Below, piece by piece: positions 24,505 through 35,773 of a DNA stretch of 64,000 nucleotides (position 1 is its first letter; every line of letters starts with the position of its first letter). The notes below the pieces were generated by a model. It had not been told where the DNA came from and searched no databases. It saw only the letters and a program-made list of their open reading frames with translations. Made by a program: the position numbers and the translations under genes. The DNA is from Xestospongia bergquistia (lineage: Eukaryota; Porifera; Demospongiae; Haplosclerida; Petrosiidae). The DNA lies in the NCBI GenBank assembly GCA_963965975.1, contig OZ014424.1:3472001-3536000 (forward strand), in the 5' to 3' direction.

Positions 24505-27500
24505 TCAATGTTCAAAGAGCTCAGCATAACTTGGAGGAGCAGGAACTCTCAGTGTCTTCATTTCCTGATATGGTTCCTCCACATTATCATCACCAGATAC
24601 TCCTTGTACAGTATCTGAAGATTTATAAGCTGGAATATCAACATTAACTGGTACATCAGAAGGAGCTTCACAATATTGATAAGGAACTTGTGGTTGGTGT
24701 GAATAAGAAACTGGATATGGATAAGGAACTGTTGTTAGTGCTTCATGTGGTCCAGTTGTATTATAGAGTGGTGGAGAACATCTACTTGTCCGTAATTCAA
24801 CTTGGCGGGTATTGCAATTTTGTCTTATGCAATTTTTTCCAACACAAACAACAATTATACACCATTTTAATGCCACGGCAATTACCAAAAAGATAGAAAT
24901 AATTATACCTGCAATTGCTCCAGTTATGTTTGATGCTAGAAAATCAATAACAAATCATATGTTAAAAATTAGTAAATATGTCAAACATGTAGTTTATTTA
25001 CTAGAATAGTAGAAAAATTTTGCATTGGTTTTAATTTGGCTATTTGGGAAAGTTTTGGCAAATTCACCAAATTAACATACATAATAAACAATTAGCAACC
25101 ACAAAGTTAACCTGCTTTATGGTTTTGACTTACAAGAACTATCAGTAGGATAGTCAGTGGTAGAAGGACCAGGACTAGTGGTAGGAGAGACAGTGATAGG
25201 GGGAGCAGGAGTAACAAAGCGACATGTAGTCCTTAACGTTGATACTGATGACAAACTCCTTGGATTACCTACAAATATAATGTGGCTTTAATATGTTGTA
25301 AATTTGTACTATATCTGTTGTGTTGTACATGAACACATAATTATAACAATAAGTTGTCTGAATCTATAAACTGTTTCTATATGCCTTTTAATAAATATGG
25401 TAGGACACAGTATAAACATAACCTCATCATAAACTTACTACATTGGAGAGTGACATCTTCAGAATGGCTACATTTATCATTAGGATTAGTAGGACAACTC
25501 TGACATGACCTCAAACATGAGAAACTATTACTACAAGTTAAGTTACTCATCCAAATATGTTGAGAAGAGTTACCAGACCTATATACAACAAACATTAACT
25601 AATAATAGTTATAGACTGTTTAAACATACAAGGCAAGATGATTATAACTTGTATAATTTGAATATCCCAGCTGTTTACAGAGAACAAGTGCATCATTAGA
25701 ATCAAATCCATCATCACATATTGTTCCCCACTGTCCATTACAATAGACCTCCACTCGTCCTTCATTAGAATATCTACCTCCCTGAAGACGTATCATACTA
25801 GGAAAAGGATTACTGTCCCAGATTCTTGTAGCATCTAAATTATAATGCATGTAAATGCTAGTCACTACAATATTAAGTATACTAACAGCAAGACACAGTA
25901 GCATCGTAAGAGTTACTGTTCACACATCCACTATCAATAATGGTAGAGTAGGAACACTGTAGGATAGTGAGATAGTTGTTGTAAGGACAGTTGACATCAT
26001 CCAGTAACATAGGACTACTGTCAGTACCATAACTATAACCAAGGGTGTGTCATCAAGTTAACATTAATTACACATTATAATACTAACTATGAAGTTCCAG
26101 CTCTATAGTAATTTGAGGCTCCAGTATATCCTAACTGATGACAGATGACATCAGCTTCATATTGACTGTAATAGGAGTCATAACAGATATTTCCCCATCT
26201 ATTGTTAATATAGATCTGTACTATACCGTAGTAATAAGAGGATGAGGTGACTCCATTACGATAGAAACATACAGTACCCTCTGAAACTAATCAAACATTT
26301 ATGTCATAAATGATCAAACAGATAAATATACCTGTTCTATCAATACAAGAGTCATTAGTGACAGTAGTAGTGTATGTTGTATTAAAAGCTAAAAATAGTA
26401 AATTTTCAATAGAGGACAAATTACTGTTAGAGCTAACTTACTACATTCAATAGTCACATCTTTAGTATGACTACAACCAGTATTAGCAGTACTTGGACAA
26501 GTATTACTGTCAACAAAACAATAGTCTAAGTATGAACTGTTCATATAAGAGATCCAGATTGGTTTAGATGAACTTCCAGGTCTATAAAATAAATAATCTA
26601 AATACTATACAAGTTTAATGATTATAACTAACAGTGTCAGTTGGTTATAGTTTGAATATCCAGTATATCCCAGTTGTTTACAGATAGTATTAGCATCAGT
26701 AGAACTAAATCCATCATCACATATTGTTCCCCACTGTCCATTACAATAGACCTCCACACGTCCTTGATTAGAATACCTACCTCCCTGGAGACGTATCATA
26801 CCAGGGTAAGGATTACTGTTCCAGATTCTAGTACGATCTGTAGTATCAGTAAAGTCAGCATTTTTGTCTACAATAGAAACTCACAGCAAAACACAGTAGC
26901 ATCATAAGAGTTAGTGTTAGTACATCCACTATCAATGTATGTAGAGTAGGAGCATTGTAAAATAGTGAGATAGTTGTTCTTATCACAGTTGACATCGTCT
27001 AGTATCATTGAGCTATTGTCAGTGCCTAAAACACTAGAATAATAATCAATAATAATTATTAAATTTTTTATATTATATACTTTACTAATCCAGCTCTAGA
27101 ATACTCTGAGGCTCCAGTATGTCCCAACTGATGACAAATGACATCAGCTTCATATTGACCATAATAGGAGTCATAACAGATACTGCCCATTGTCCATTGA
27201 TATAGATTTGTACAATACCATAATAATGGGAGGATGAGTCAATCCCATTATAATAGAGACGTATGAGACCATTACTATTGGGAGGGTCTAATAGGTAGAA
27301 ATTAATAGAAAAAGTTTAAGTAGTTTCCTAATTTATCTTACCACAGGTTCTTAGACGATTACTTAGATTGATGGAGAAAGTTTGAAAAGCTAAAGAGCAA
27401 ACAATTTTATGTTTTAAGATTGTGTGAACTCACTGCATTCCACAGTAATGTCTTCAGAGTGAACACAACTATTAACAGTAGTAGATGGACAAGTGTTTCT

Positions 27501-30500
27501 AGTATTAATACAAATGTCTGATGAATAACTGTTCATGTGTGTCAGCCATATCGGTTGAGAAAAGTTACTTGACCTAAGAAAAAGCAAGTAAATTTACTTT
27601 AACACATTTTATGTCACTCATTGTTGTCATAGTCTGTACCTAAGTGAATTATTGTAACTGATGTATCCAGTATATCCCAGTTGTTTACAGACTACAAGTG
27701 CATCATTAGAATCAAATCCATCATCACATATTGTTCCCCATTGTTCATTACAATAGACTTCCACACGTCCTTCATTAGAATACCTACCTCCCTGAAGACG
27801 TATCATACCAGGGAAAGGATTACTGTCCCAGATCCTAGTGGTATCTGTAAAAAAATTTATATTTACTTGAAGAATAATACGTATATAGCAATTTACAGCA
27901 GGACACAGTAGCATCATAATAGTTAGATGTACATCCACTATAGATGGTTGTAGAGTAGAAACATTGTAAGATAGTGAGGAATTTGGAGTTATAACAGTTG
28001 ACACGATTTAGCCTCATTGAATTATAGTCAGTACCATAACTACAACATAGGTAGTGGTGGTTAAAGGAAAGAGTTTAAATTCATTAACTCACCGCATATA
28101 TTTAGCTCTAGAGTAACTTGAGGCTCCAATATATCCCAACTGACGACAGATGACATCAGCTTCAGTAGAACCATAGTAGGAGTCAAAACAGATATTGCCC
28201 CATGCACTATTGATATAGATTTGTATTATACCATAGTAATAGGAGGATGAGGTGACTCCATTACGATAGAGACGTACAATACCATTACTGGATGGTAAAG
28301 TGCTAGTAACTGATGGACAGGTTGCCATAGTATTTGTATTGGGTGACCCAGAAGAGGTTGTAGCTACAAAAAAAAGAAAAAAACCTAACCTTACAGATTT
28401 GTAAAGCATTTCACGATTGGTGACAAATCTAATATTATATTATTCAAAATGACAGACAATGGTGAATTTATAATCTTTCTTTAGCAAAAACATTTTGACA
28501 CTAGCATAAAGAAAGTATTTAATATCTACATAAAACAAATCTGAAATTTATAACAGATCAGTCAACTTACTACAACCAACAGTTACATCTTGATAATGAC
28601 TACAGCTGGTCACATTTGATGAAGGGCAGGAATTACTAGTTCCAAAACATGTATCATTTGAATTGCTACTCATGTGTGTTGACCATATAGGTTGACTGAA
28701 TGATCCAGGTCTAAATACATTGTGTAACATACATATAACTACATCAGTCTCTCTACAACTTACAGATTCAAATGATCATAGTTTGAGTGTCCAGTATATC
28801 CCAGTTGTTTACAGATAGTATTTGCATCAGTAGAACTAAATCCAACATCACAAATTGTTCCCCACTGTCCATTACAGTAGACCTCCACACGTCCTTCATT
28901 AGAATACCTACCTCCCTGGAGACGTATCATACCAGGGTAAGGATTACTGTCCCAGATCTTAGTGGTATCTATATACATAGTATTAACATGCAAGATGTAC
29001 TATACTGTCAAACTTACAGCAATACACAGTAGCATCATAAGAGTTAGAAGTGCATTCATTATCTATAGATGTAGAGTAGGAACATTGTAAGATAGTGAGG
29101 TAGTTCTTGTTAGTATAATTGACATGATTTAATGTCATTGAACTGTAGTCAGTACCATAGCTAGAACAATGATAATAGTTAAATAAAGGAAAGGGCTCAA
29201 ATTCAATAACTAACCTCCTTATTCCAGCTCTAGAATAACTTGAGGCTCCAATATATCCCAACTGATGACAGATGACATCAGCTTCATAAAGATTGTAGTC
29301 AGAATCATCACAGATATTACCCCATTGTCTGTTATACCATATCTGTACTATACCATAGTAATAGGAGGATGAGGTGACTCCATTACGATAGAGACGTATA
29401 GTGCCATCACTGAAACCTGCAGTTATGTTTACATATAACATGTTATTATACTTATTTGTAAGACAAAAACTGACATTTACTAAATATCCTAAACTTACTT
29501 GATTCTTCTTCAAGGCAAACAACTCCAGCATCTTTATGATGACCACAAGTATGTGACCCAATACTGTTATGAGAGCAAGAGAAGATAGATGCTTCATTAC
29601 CAGTACAGCGAACATTATCTAGTAATATTGAGTCACTTCCCTGACCAAAGAAAGCACTACCTTTAGCAATAGCACCTGAAGCATAAGCACAAGTACATAA
29701 TATATGAAGTGTATAGTCTTACCAGAACTAGCTAGAATAGCTTAACATACGACATACAACTTTAGCATCATTATTATCCCAAGTATCATCACATACTGTA
29801 CCCCACTGGTTATTAGCACATACTTCTACACGACCAGATGTGCTATTGGAACCACCAACTAGACGGACATCACCATTAGTACAATTTCCTGTGTAAAGAC
29901 ATCAAAATAAATGGGAAAATATCTTCAATTTAAGCAACAAACCTGTATTAACTCCAGAACATCTCACACTCACATCTTCATGATGTCGACAATTATGAAT
30001 ACCAAACCCTTTATGATAACATTGTAGTAATGTCAACTCAGACCCAATGCAACTAACATCATCCAGCCATATTGGACCAGTCCCGTAGGCATTGCTGAAA
30101 TAAATGTAACCTAATGAACAAAGAAATCATAAATAAATGAAGTCATTAATTTTTATTTGTAGATATTACCTGATGAATATCCTAGTTGACGACATACAAC
30201 TTGAGCATTACTACTTCCAAAGGTGTCATCACACACAGTACTCTTCCTTGATATGTATAATTACTATCTACCAGTCTAACAACACCAGTAGTACAACCTA
30301 ATGAAGATACATATATCAGAATGTTGGTACAATTAAACACAATGTGCTTTTTGTAGAGACAAAATTATCAGTATACTAATGTAGCCAGACATGTACTAAC
30401 TATAGTAAGTTTAAAGTTCAAAGATAATGGATGTGTTCATACACTTTAGAAATTATAATGGTAGTCTCTAAAAAGTTTATAATATAATATTAGTGACTCA

Positions 30501-31114
30501 TTAGGGAAATATTGCTGAAAGAAACTTATGACATGTAAGCTTTGATGTATTAAGATTACTATAACCAATACTATGTCTTTGTTGGGGATACTGGCTGTTG
30601 GGAATAAACTTAATTAGGAAGTTCAGTTATTAATTAAACTTATATAATCCATTTGGACTTTAACCTTATAATTATATTATTATTCTATCTCACATATAAT
30701 AATAGTAATTATATTATTATTCTATCTCACATATAATAATAGTATGTAATTTAATACGTCATTTGGACTTTAAAAGTATTGTGGATATTGGGAGAAAAAA
30801 TTGGTCATTGGGAAAAACAAGTAGGTTGGTAATGTTATTATGATATACTTAATTAACATTGTTTAATTTACATTTATAGTAAACATTAATGATGTCAATA
30901 CAATATAATGATTATAGATTTGTCATGATAATATCAAATACACTGCTCTCTATAGATATAATAATATATAATATTATGCTGGATAGACAATATACTGTTA
31001 ACATTATATACTAATAAAGTAAAAATAGAAATATATATAGTACAATTATATATGGCATTACTACATCTCTTAAATGTTTTAGAAATAATTTTCATATAAC
31101 TAAGAAAACACAGC

Positions 31115-31145
<31 letters not shown>

Positions 31146-31497
31146 TTTATGACTAGATCTAGTAATGAAATATTCACAATCAATACCTTTTGCAATACTA
31201 TGTACAGAACTAATTACACTAGATGAAAATGCCTAGATAATGCTAGCTATGATAGAATAGTGAAATGGTATCACTAAGTAATAATGAAGACACTTAATTA
31301 TGAGTTATGAATAATATTCATAACAATATTAAAAACAACACCAATACTGATAATTGCCAAGGTATAATTAACTAGTTGTATACATTATGGTAATCATGTA
31401 GAATGATTTATATACTTACCATTTGTAGAGTTAATTGAATAACTCAATAGAATCACAAGACAGAACAAAGTAGAGAGCAGCTGAGCTTCAACCACTT
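24505..31497 (-). CDS. Multi-SRCR single-pass membrane receptor (frame lesions near 5' end)
   Basis: A scavenger-receptor cysteine-rich (SRCR) surface protein. Each domain is split over two exons, as in animal group A/B SRCR genes. A hydrophobic leader exon (about 31421-31497) joins in phase to two typical domains (30.3-29.5 kb, with [17 protein letters not shown]). Four pairs of a tyrosine-rich unit ([16 protein letters not shown]) and a classic unit ([29 protein letters not shown]) then follow down to 25.4 kb. A Ser/Thr/Pro stalk (25134-25268), one membrane span and a cytoplasmic tail (24505-24935) finish the protein. The tail has PPSY, a WW-ligand motif, and YQEM/YAEL sorting-type tyrosines. 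Oddities: no in-frame ATG in the leader exon, a 28-base deletion near 30239, an in-frame TAG at 29728-29730 from a 4-base duplication, and a 1-base loss near 27186. It may be a decaying 5' end, alternative exons, or assembly errors. Most exon limits are approximate. Confidence 0.78.
25439..29417 (-). repeat. Four tandem two-domain SRCR units (about 1.0-1.06 kb period)
   Basis: Tyrosine-rich SRCR exons begin near 29417, 28364, 27290 and 26287, and classic SRCR exons near 28968, 27845, 26838 and 25832. The spacing and near-identical wording (for example [10 protein letters not shown] and [11 protein letters not shown]) show internal duplication of a two-domain, four-exon cassette. The last unit is preceded by an extra short linker exon (about 26330-26391). 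Confidence 0.85.
30671..30744. repeat. Perfect 37-base tandem duplication
   Basis: Two identical 37-base units (30671-30707, 30708-30744) in the first intron of the SRCR gene. The rest of this 1.1 kb intron (30.3-31.4 kb) holds only AT-rich sequence and a (TA)n run near 31115-31142. Confidence 0.97.
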
Positions 31498-31659
31498 TAG
31501 ATCACAGAGTAATTTGTAGATATTAGATATTAATTAATACTAGAAGCATATGACGTAGTGTCTAATTCTAAGACGGATGATTATAATTAATCATTGTGTA
31601 TAAACGCCCACTCATAGTTGCCTCTACAACGCACAAGGCGTGGCTGTTTTGGCTGAGCA

Positions 31660-32346
31660 ATGGGTGCTGGTGCTGTACGTTCCCAATCTCCATTACCTAC
31701 TGTGTCCAGTTCAAATTATGAAGCAGAATCTTATCTTGAGTCTGAGAATGATAAAAGGGATAATGATACAGGAACTGAGAGAATTGGTAGCGCAGATAGT
31801 TCAACACATCATTCAGTAACTGTATATGAGAGCAGAATTCTAAAGGAAAGATTTCAAATTTTAAACGGTGGCCAAGAAAGTAGTGTAGTAGGAAGTGAGG
31901 CTTTTGGAAAAGAAATATTTACTTCAAATACTTTCTGTAGACATCTTGTGAAAAAACAATTGCTGTTGTCAAAGTCACCTCCATTTGCAGCAGCTGCCAC
32001 AGATCAGCAGGATACAACTATATCATATGATACATTTAGTCAAAAGCTAACTAGTTGGCAAAATAGTACAACAGATGAGAAACTAGACATTTTATTTCAA
32101 ATTGTACGAGCTAGTAGTTGTATAAGTACAGAGGTCTTATGGAGGGTATTGTCTCATGTTATTCCTAACCATACTGAAGAAGAATATCGACTCCTAGCTA
32201 CAGCTATGATTAATATTATGACTAAAGAATCTGATTCAAATGGTAAACTATCCAGTGAGCAGTTTAAGAGCTGGATTGTTACACACATTCCAGAACAAAA
32301 ACTAAAAGAAAGTTTAAATTTCAAGATTACTAATTTTGAGTATTGA
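31660..32346 (+). CDS. Predicted N-myristoylated EF-hand-like protein, MEAK7/TLDC1 N-terminus-like
   Basis: A single-exon frame of 228 residues. MGAGAVRS fits an N-myristoylation signal (Gly2, small residue at 6). The N-terminal 60 residues are serine/acid-rich and probably disordered. The rest is helical: YDTFSQKLTSW, TEVLWRVLSHVI, and an EF-hand-like loop DSNGKLSSEQFKSWI. This arrangement resembles the N-terminal part of MEAK7/TLDC1 (myristoyl site, then paired EF-like helices before the TLD domain), but no TLD domain follows the stop codon. It may be a TLD-less paralogue, or the family assignment may be wrong. It is transcribed divergently from the SRCR gene. Confidence 0.55.
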   Translation: MGAGAVRSQSPLPTVSSSNYEAESYLESENDKRDNDTGTERIGSADSSTHHSVTVYESRILKERFQILNGGQESSVVGSEAFGKEIFTSNTFCRHLVKKQLLLSKSPPFAAAATDQQDTTISYDTFSQKLTSWQNSTTDEKLDILFQIVRASSCISTEVLWRVLSHVIPNHTEEEYRLLATAMINIMTKESDSNGKLSSEQFKSWIVTHIPEQKLKESLNFKITNFEY

Positions 32347-32738
32347 AGACAATGCAGCTGTTGCATAACTACATATATAATAATAATAATATTGTAGTTA
32401 CAGCTTTTAAAATTAATACTTAAATGAGTTCAATGCAACTTTTGACCCTTCTAAGATTAGTCAGGGTTGTGTTTGCATACAACTGTTCATTGTATTACGT
32501 CATTATTATAATTACTACAGGTTGCTTACACAAAAAGTAAACATATTTTGATTACTAATGTACTGTGAAATTGATATTTACGTATCTACATAAGCAGTTG
32601 AACATTAGCAATGAAAACACTATAACGCTTACTTTTTCAACAAAAATAAATTTACAAGTGCAAATTGCTATGCTAGCTATGAGAGTTAAAAATTGGTATC
32701 ACGGGGGATCGTGTGGTTCAATTCTCTAGACATCTACT
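32347..32738. other. Intergenic before the P450
   Basis: About 390 bases of AT-rich DNA, presumably the terminator of the myristoylated-protein gene and the P450 promoter. No further feature is recognised. Confidence 0.6.
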
Positions 32739-34274
32739 ATGGACCTCTTGTATGTATTTCTATGTCTATTGATATTCATTATCCTGTGGCTCAATTTGCC
32801 TAAACTATTATATTCTTACTATCGGATGTGCAAACTTATAAAGCCCATTCCAGGATGGCCAACTCATTGGCTTTATGGCAATCTTCATCAACTTGATAAA
32901 AGTGGAAAGACTCTCCGTACGGCCACCAAATGGATGCAAGATACTAAGTACCCAATAATAAGACATTGGTTTGGTCCATTTCTACCTCTACTTAATGTCA
33001 ATCATCCAGACATTGTGAAAGAACTGCTGAAACTTCCCAAAGCAAAAGCTGCATATAGTATCATTGAGCCTTGGTTAGGACAGGGCTTGTTGGTTGCTCG
33101 TGGCAATCGCTGGGCTAGAAACCGCCGATTGTTAACTAAAGCTTTTCATTTTGATATTCTAAAGCCTTATGTTCAAGTAATCAATGAATGTACTGATATT
33201 TTTCTTAAGAAATTGTCTCATCATGCTTCCACTAATATTAATGAACCTGTCCTGGTTTATTCAGCTATTTCTCAACTAACACTAGATATTTTGCTGAGGT
33301 GCTCATTTAGTTTCAAAAGCCAGTGTCAAGAGATAGAATCACCTTACTTTAAAGCTATAAGTGATCTCTGTGAAGTATGTGGTATTCGAACGTTTTCTCC
33401 ATTTCTACTAGTTGTCAATGATTTTATTTTTTTCAACTTTACTCCTGAAGGATGGAGATATAGAAAAGCTATGAACCTTGTTCATCGACATGCAGAGGAA
33501 GTTATCAAAGAACGCAAGAAAGTGTTGGGTCTTAGTGGAAATATAGATAATATGGATATGAACAAAGTTCTGGAAAATGCTAAAAGAGGTCGTAAATATC
33601 TTGATTTTCTGGACATTCTTCTCACAGCTTGTGATGATGATGGTTGTGGTCTGACTGATTTAGAGATCAGATATGAAGTAGATACTTTTATGTTTGAAGG
33701 TCATGATACAACAGCCACTGCCATGTCATGGACATTGTATTGTCTTGCCAAGTATCCAGAGCATCAGGAAAAGTGCCGAGAAGAGATCAAAAATGTAATG
33801 GAAGGCAAAGATCATTTTGAATATGAGGATCTCCCAAAACTATCTTATACTTTCTGGTGCATTAAGGAAGCTTTAAGGCTATATCCTCCTGTTATATCAT
33901 CAATCAGAAAATTTGATGAAGACACTAAACTAGGTGATTACCTTATTCCCAAACAGGCTTGGTTATCAATACAAATTTACCAAATTCATCACAATCCTGA
34001 GTTTTGGGAGAATCCAGATACCTTTGATCCTCTTCGCTTTCATCCTGATAAAGTTTCATGCCGACATCCATATGCTTATCTTCCTTTTTCAGCCGGTCCT
34101 AGGAACTGTATTGGACAGAACTTTGCTTTGAATGAGGAAAGGGTAGTCATTGCTTCTGTTTTAAGGAAATTTAAAGTAAAGCTTGTTGAGGGACATCATG
34201 TTGATATGTGCATGGATTTATTACTAAAACCTAAAGGAGAAATAAAATTGTTATTAGAAAACGTTATTGACTAA
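32739..34274 (+). CDS. CYP4-type cytochrome P450 (intronless)
   Basis: A 511-residue microsomal monooxygenase. Residues 3-25 form a signal-anchor helix, followed by the proline hinge KPIPGWP. The I-helix reads EVDTFMFEGHDTTATAMSW; the Glu in FEGHDTT is the residue that links heme covalently in CYP4 enzymes. The K-helix ExxR is in KEALRLYPP, the PERF-like motif is FDPLRFHP, and the heme-binding loop is PFSAGPRNCIGQNFA with its axial cysteine. Sequence features place it in the CYP4 clan (fatty-acid or eicosanoid omega-hydroxylases). Substrate and subfamily cannot be told. The absence of introns contrasts with most neighbours. The start ATG directly precedes the hydrophobic anchor. Confidence 0.93.
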   Translation: MDLLYVFLCLLIFIILWLNLPKLLYSYYRMCKLIKPIPGWPTHWLYGNLHQLDKSGKTLRTATKWMQDTKYPIIRHWFGPFLPLLNVNHPDIVKELLKLPKAKAAYSIIEPWLGQGLLVARGNRWARNRRLLTKAFHFDILKPYVQVINECTDIFLKKLSHHASTNINEPVLVYSAISQLTLDILLRCSFSFKSQCQEIESPYFKAISDLCEVCGIRTFSPFLLVVNDFIFFNFTPEGWRYRKAMNLVHRHAEEVIKERKKVLGLSGNIDNMDMNKVLENAKRGRKYLDFLDILLTACDDDGCGLTDLEIRYEVDTFMFEGHDTTATAMSWTLYCLAKYPEHQEKCREEIKNVMEGKDHFEYEDLPKLSYTFWCIKEALRLYPPVISSIRKFDEDTKLGDYLIPKQAWLSIQIYQIHHNPEFWENPDTFDPLRFHPDKVSCRHPYAYLPFSAGPRNCIGQNFALNEERVVIASVLRKFKVKLVEGHHVDMCMDLLLKPKGEIKLLLENVID

Positions 34275-34453
34275 GAAGTTTGTGTGTTCTCCCTAATGTC
34301 TCATATTGCTATATAATCCTGCTTGAACTGAACCTAACTCTGAATCTCACCTAAAAAGTAAATTTTCACTGCTGTGTATAGAATTAGAAAATTGAACAGC
34401 TGTTTTACTTTTTGTTATTCAAAATAGCTATTAGCTAAGATCTGATTAATTGA

Positions 34454-34462
34454 GCCGGAAGG
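34454..34462 (+). promoter_or_regulatory. ETS/GABP-type site upstream of RPS20
   Basis: GCCGGAAGG contains the CCGGAAG core bound by GABP/ETS factors, common in ribosomal-protein promoters. It lies about 130 bp upstream of the ATG. Two ATCCGG-containing repeats follow at 34485-34500. Confidence 0.35.
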
Positions 34463-34589
34463 AGCAGGCTTGCATATTATCAAATCCGGAGTAATCCGGT
34501 AAGAACACGTGTCATATAAGAAAGGATACAACTGATTGGCTCAGCGCTGATCTTTAAGGATTATCTCGGCCAATCCACAGTCAAACAAA

Positions 34590-35298
34590 ATGGTAAGTAT
34601 AATAGTTTGTGTAGTAATAATTATGATACTAGTATTTTTGTTGTTTGTTTTAATCTGTTAGAATTATGGTAAGAAAGAGGGTCAACTTCACAGTGAAGAG
34701 TCTCCAATCCACAAGATTAGAATAACTTTGACAAGTCGAAATGTTAAGAGTTTGGAGAAAGGTGTGTTAAGAATTTGTTGCCCTACATTAATTTACTCTT
34801 CTGTAATACTTCATATTTTATCCATTAATTGAATTTTGGGAATAGACTGGCCCACATTATCAGTGTAGCTACTTATGCATTCATCTTGTTCCTTCTTTGA
34901 TTTAGTGTGTAATGACTTGATTCGTCGAGCTAAAGAAACCCAACTGCCTAAAGTCAAAGGTCCAATACGTATGCCAACTAAAACACTTCGTATTACATGT
35001 CGTAAAACACCTTGTGGTGAAGGTAGTAAAACATGGGATCGTTTTGAGATGAGAATCCACAAGAGGGTCATTGATCTTCATAGTGCTGCTGAGACTGTGA
35101 AACAAATTGTATCCTCCCAGTAGATATGTAGTTCAATGCATTTATATACAATGCACATAACCAGCCATACTTCCATAAAAGTACAATAACATCAATGATA
35201 TAGAATTTCTTTATATTGGTCTTTAACTTGGTTATTTTCAGACATCAATCTCCATTGAGCCTGGTGTTGAAGTAGAAGTGACCATTGCTAACTCTTAA
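34590..35298 (+). CDS. RPS20: Ribosomal protein S20 (uS10)
   Basis: Small-subunit ribosomal protein uS10, 120 residues. Exons are 34590-34592, 34662-34761, 34906-35108 and 35242-35298. The first coding exon holds only the ATG, a common ribosomal-protein layout. The family sequence is unmistakable: [61 protein letters not shown] and [13 protein letters not shown]. The acidic N-terminus of the human protein is replaced by a short [14 protein letters not shown] segment. Confidence 0.97.
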
Positions 35299-35773
35299 AA
35301 GATGAACAGTGTCAATTTGTCAGTATGAAATTGAGTATTTTGAAAATGGTTAACTCATTGACAAGTTTAAATATGATAGCTATAGTAGCATTGTCTCATT
35401 GTAAGCAGAGTCTAGACGGTCTGTAGTCTTGAGAGCTAATGTGTGGATTGATTTTCTAGTTGATGTATATCAACTATTCTGATTGATTTTTTATCCTGAA
35501 TTTGCACCACAGTTTTGCCTCACATCATCTTCAAATTCATCGAAGTTAGTTTATTACCTTATGTGATGTTACTAGTATCAAAGTTTCGTTACATGAAAAT
35601 AAACACACCAATAAATGATAAACAATTCAGACTTAAAAGTGTATAACAATTATCTTTTGTACTTGATTAATGAAAATTGTTAGAGGAGTACTTGGACATT
35701 TGGTTTAGTGCTAGATTATTGTCAACACATTATTGGAGTACTGGACATACATATAATGTTAGAACTCTGTTCA

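Noticed and set aside
26389..26398. CTAAAAATAG MEF2-type word inside the SRCR gene
   Set aside because: A single copy at an exon-intron edge with no paired site and no TATA box; expected by chance in AT-rich DNA.
26674..26907. Plus-strand frames opposite SRCR exons (also 27681-27911, 28787-29032)
   Set aside because: They are antisense shadows that recur because the SRCR exons are duplicated. They have no start context or domain of their own.
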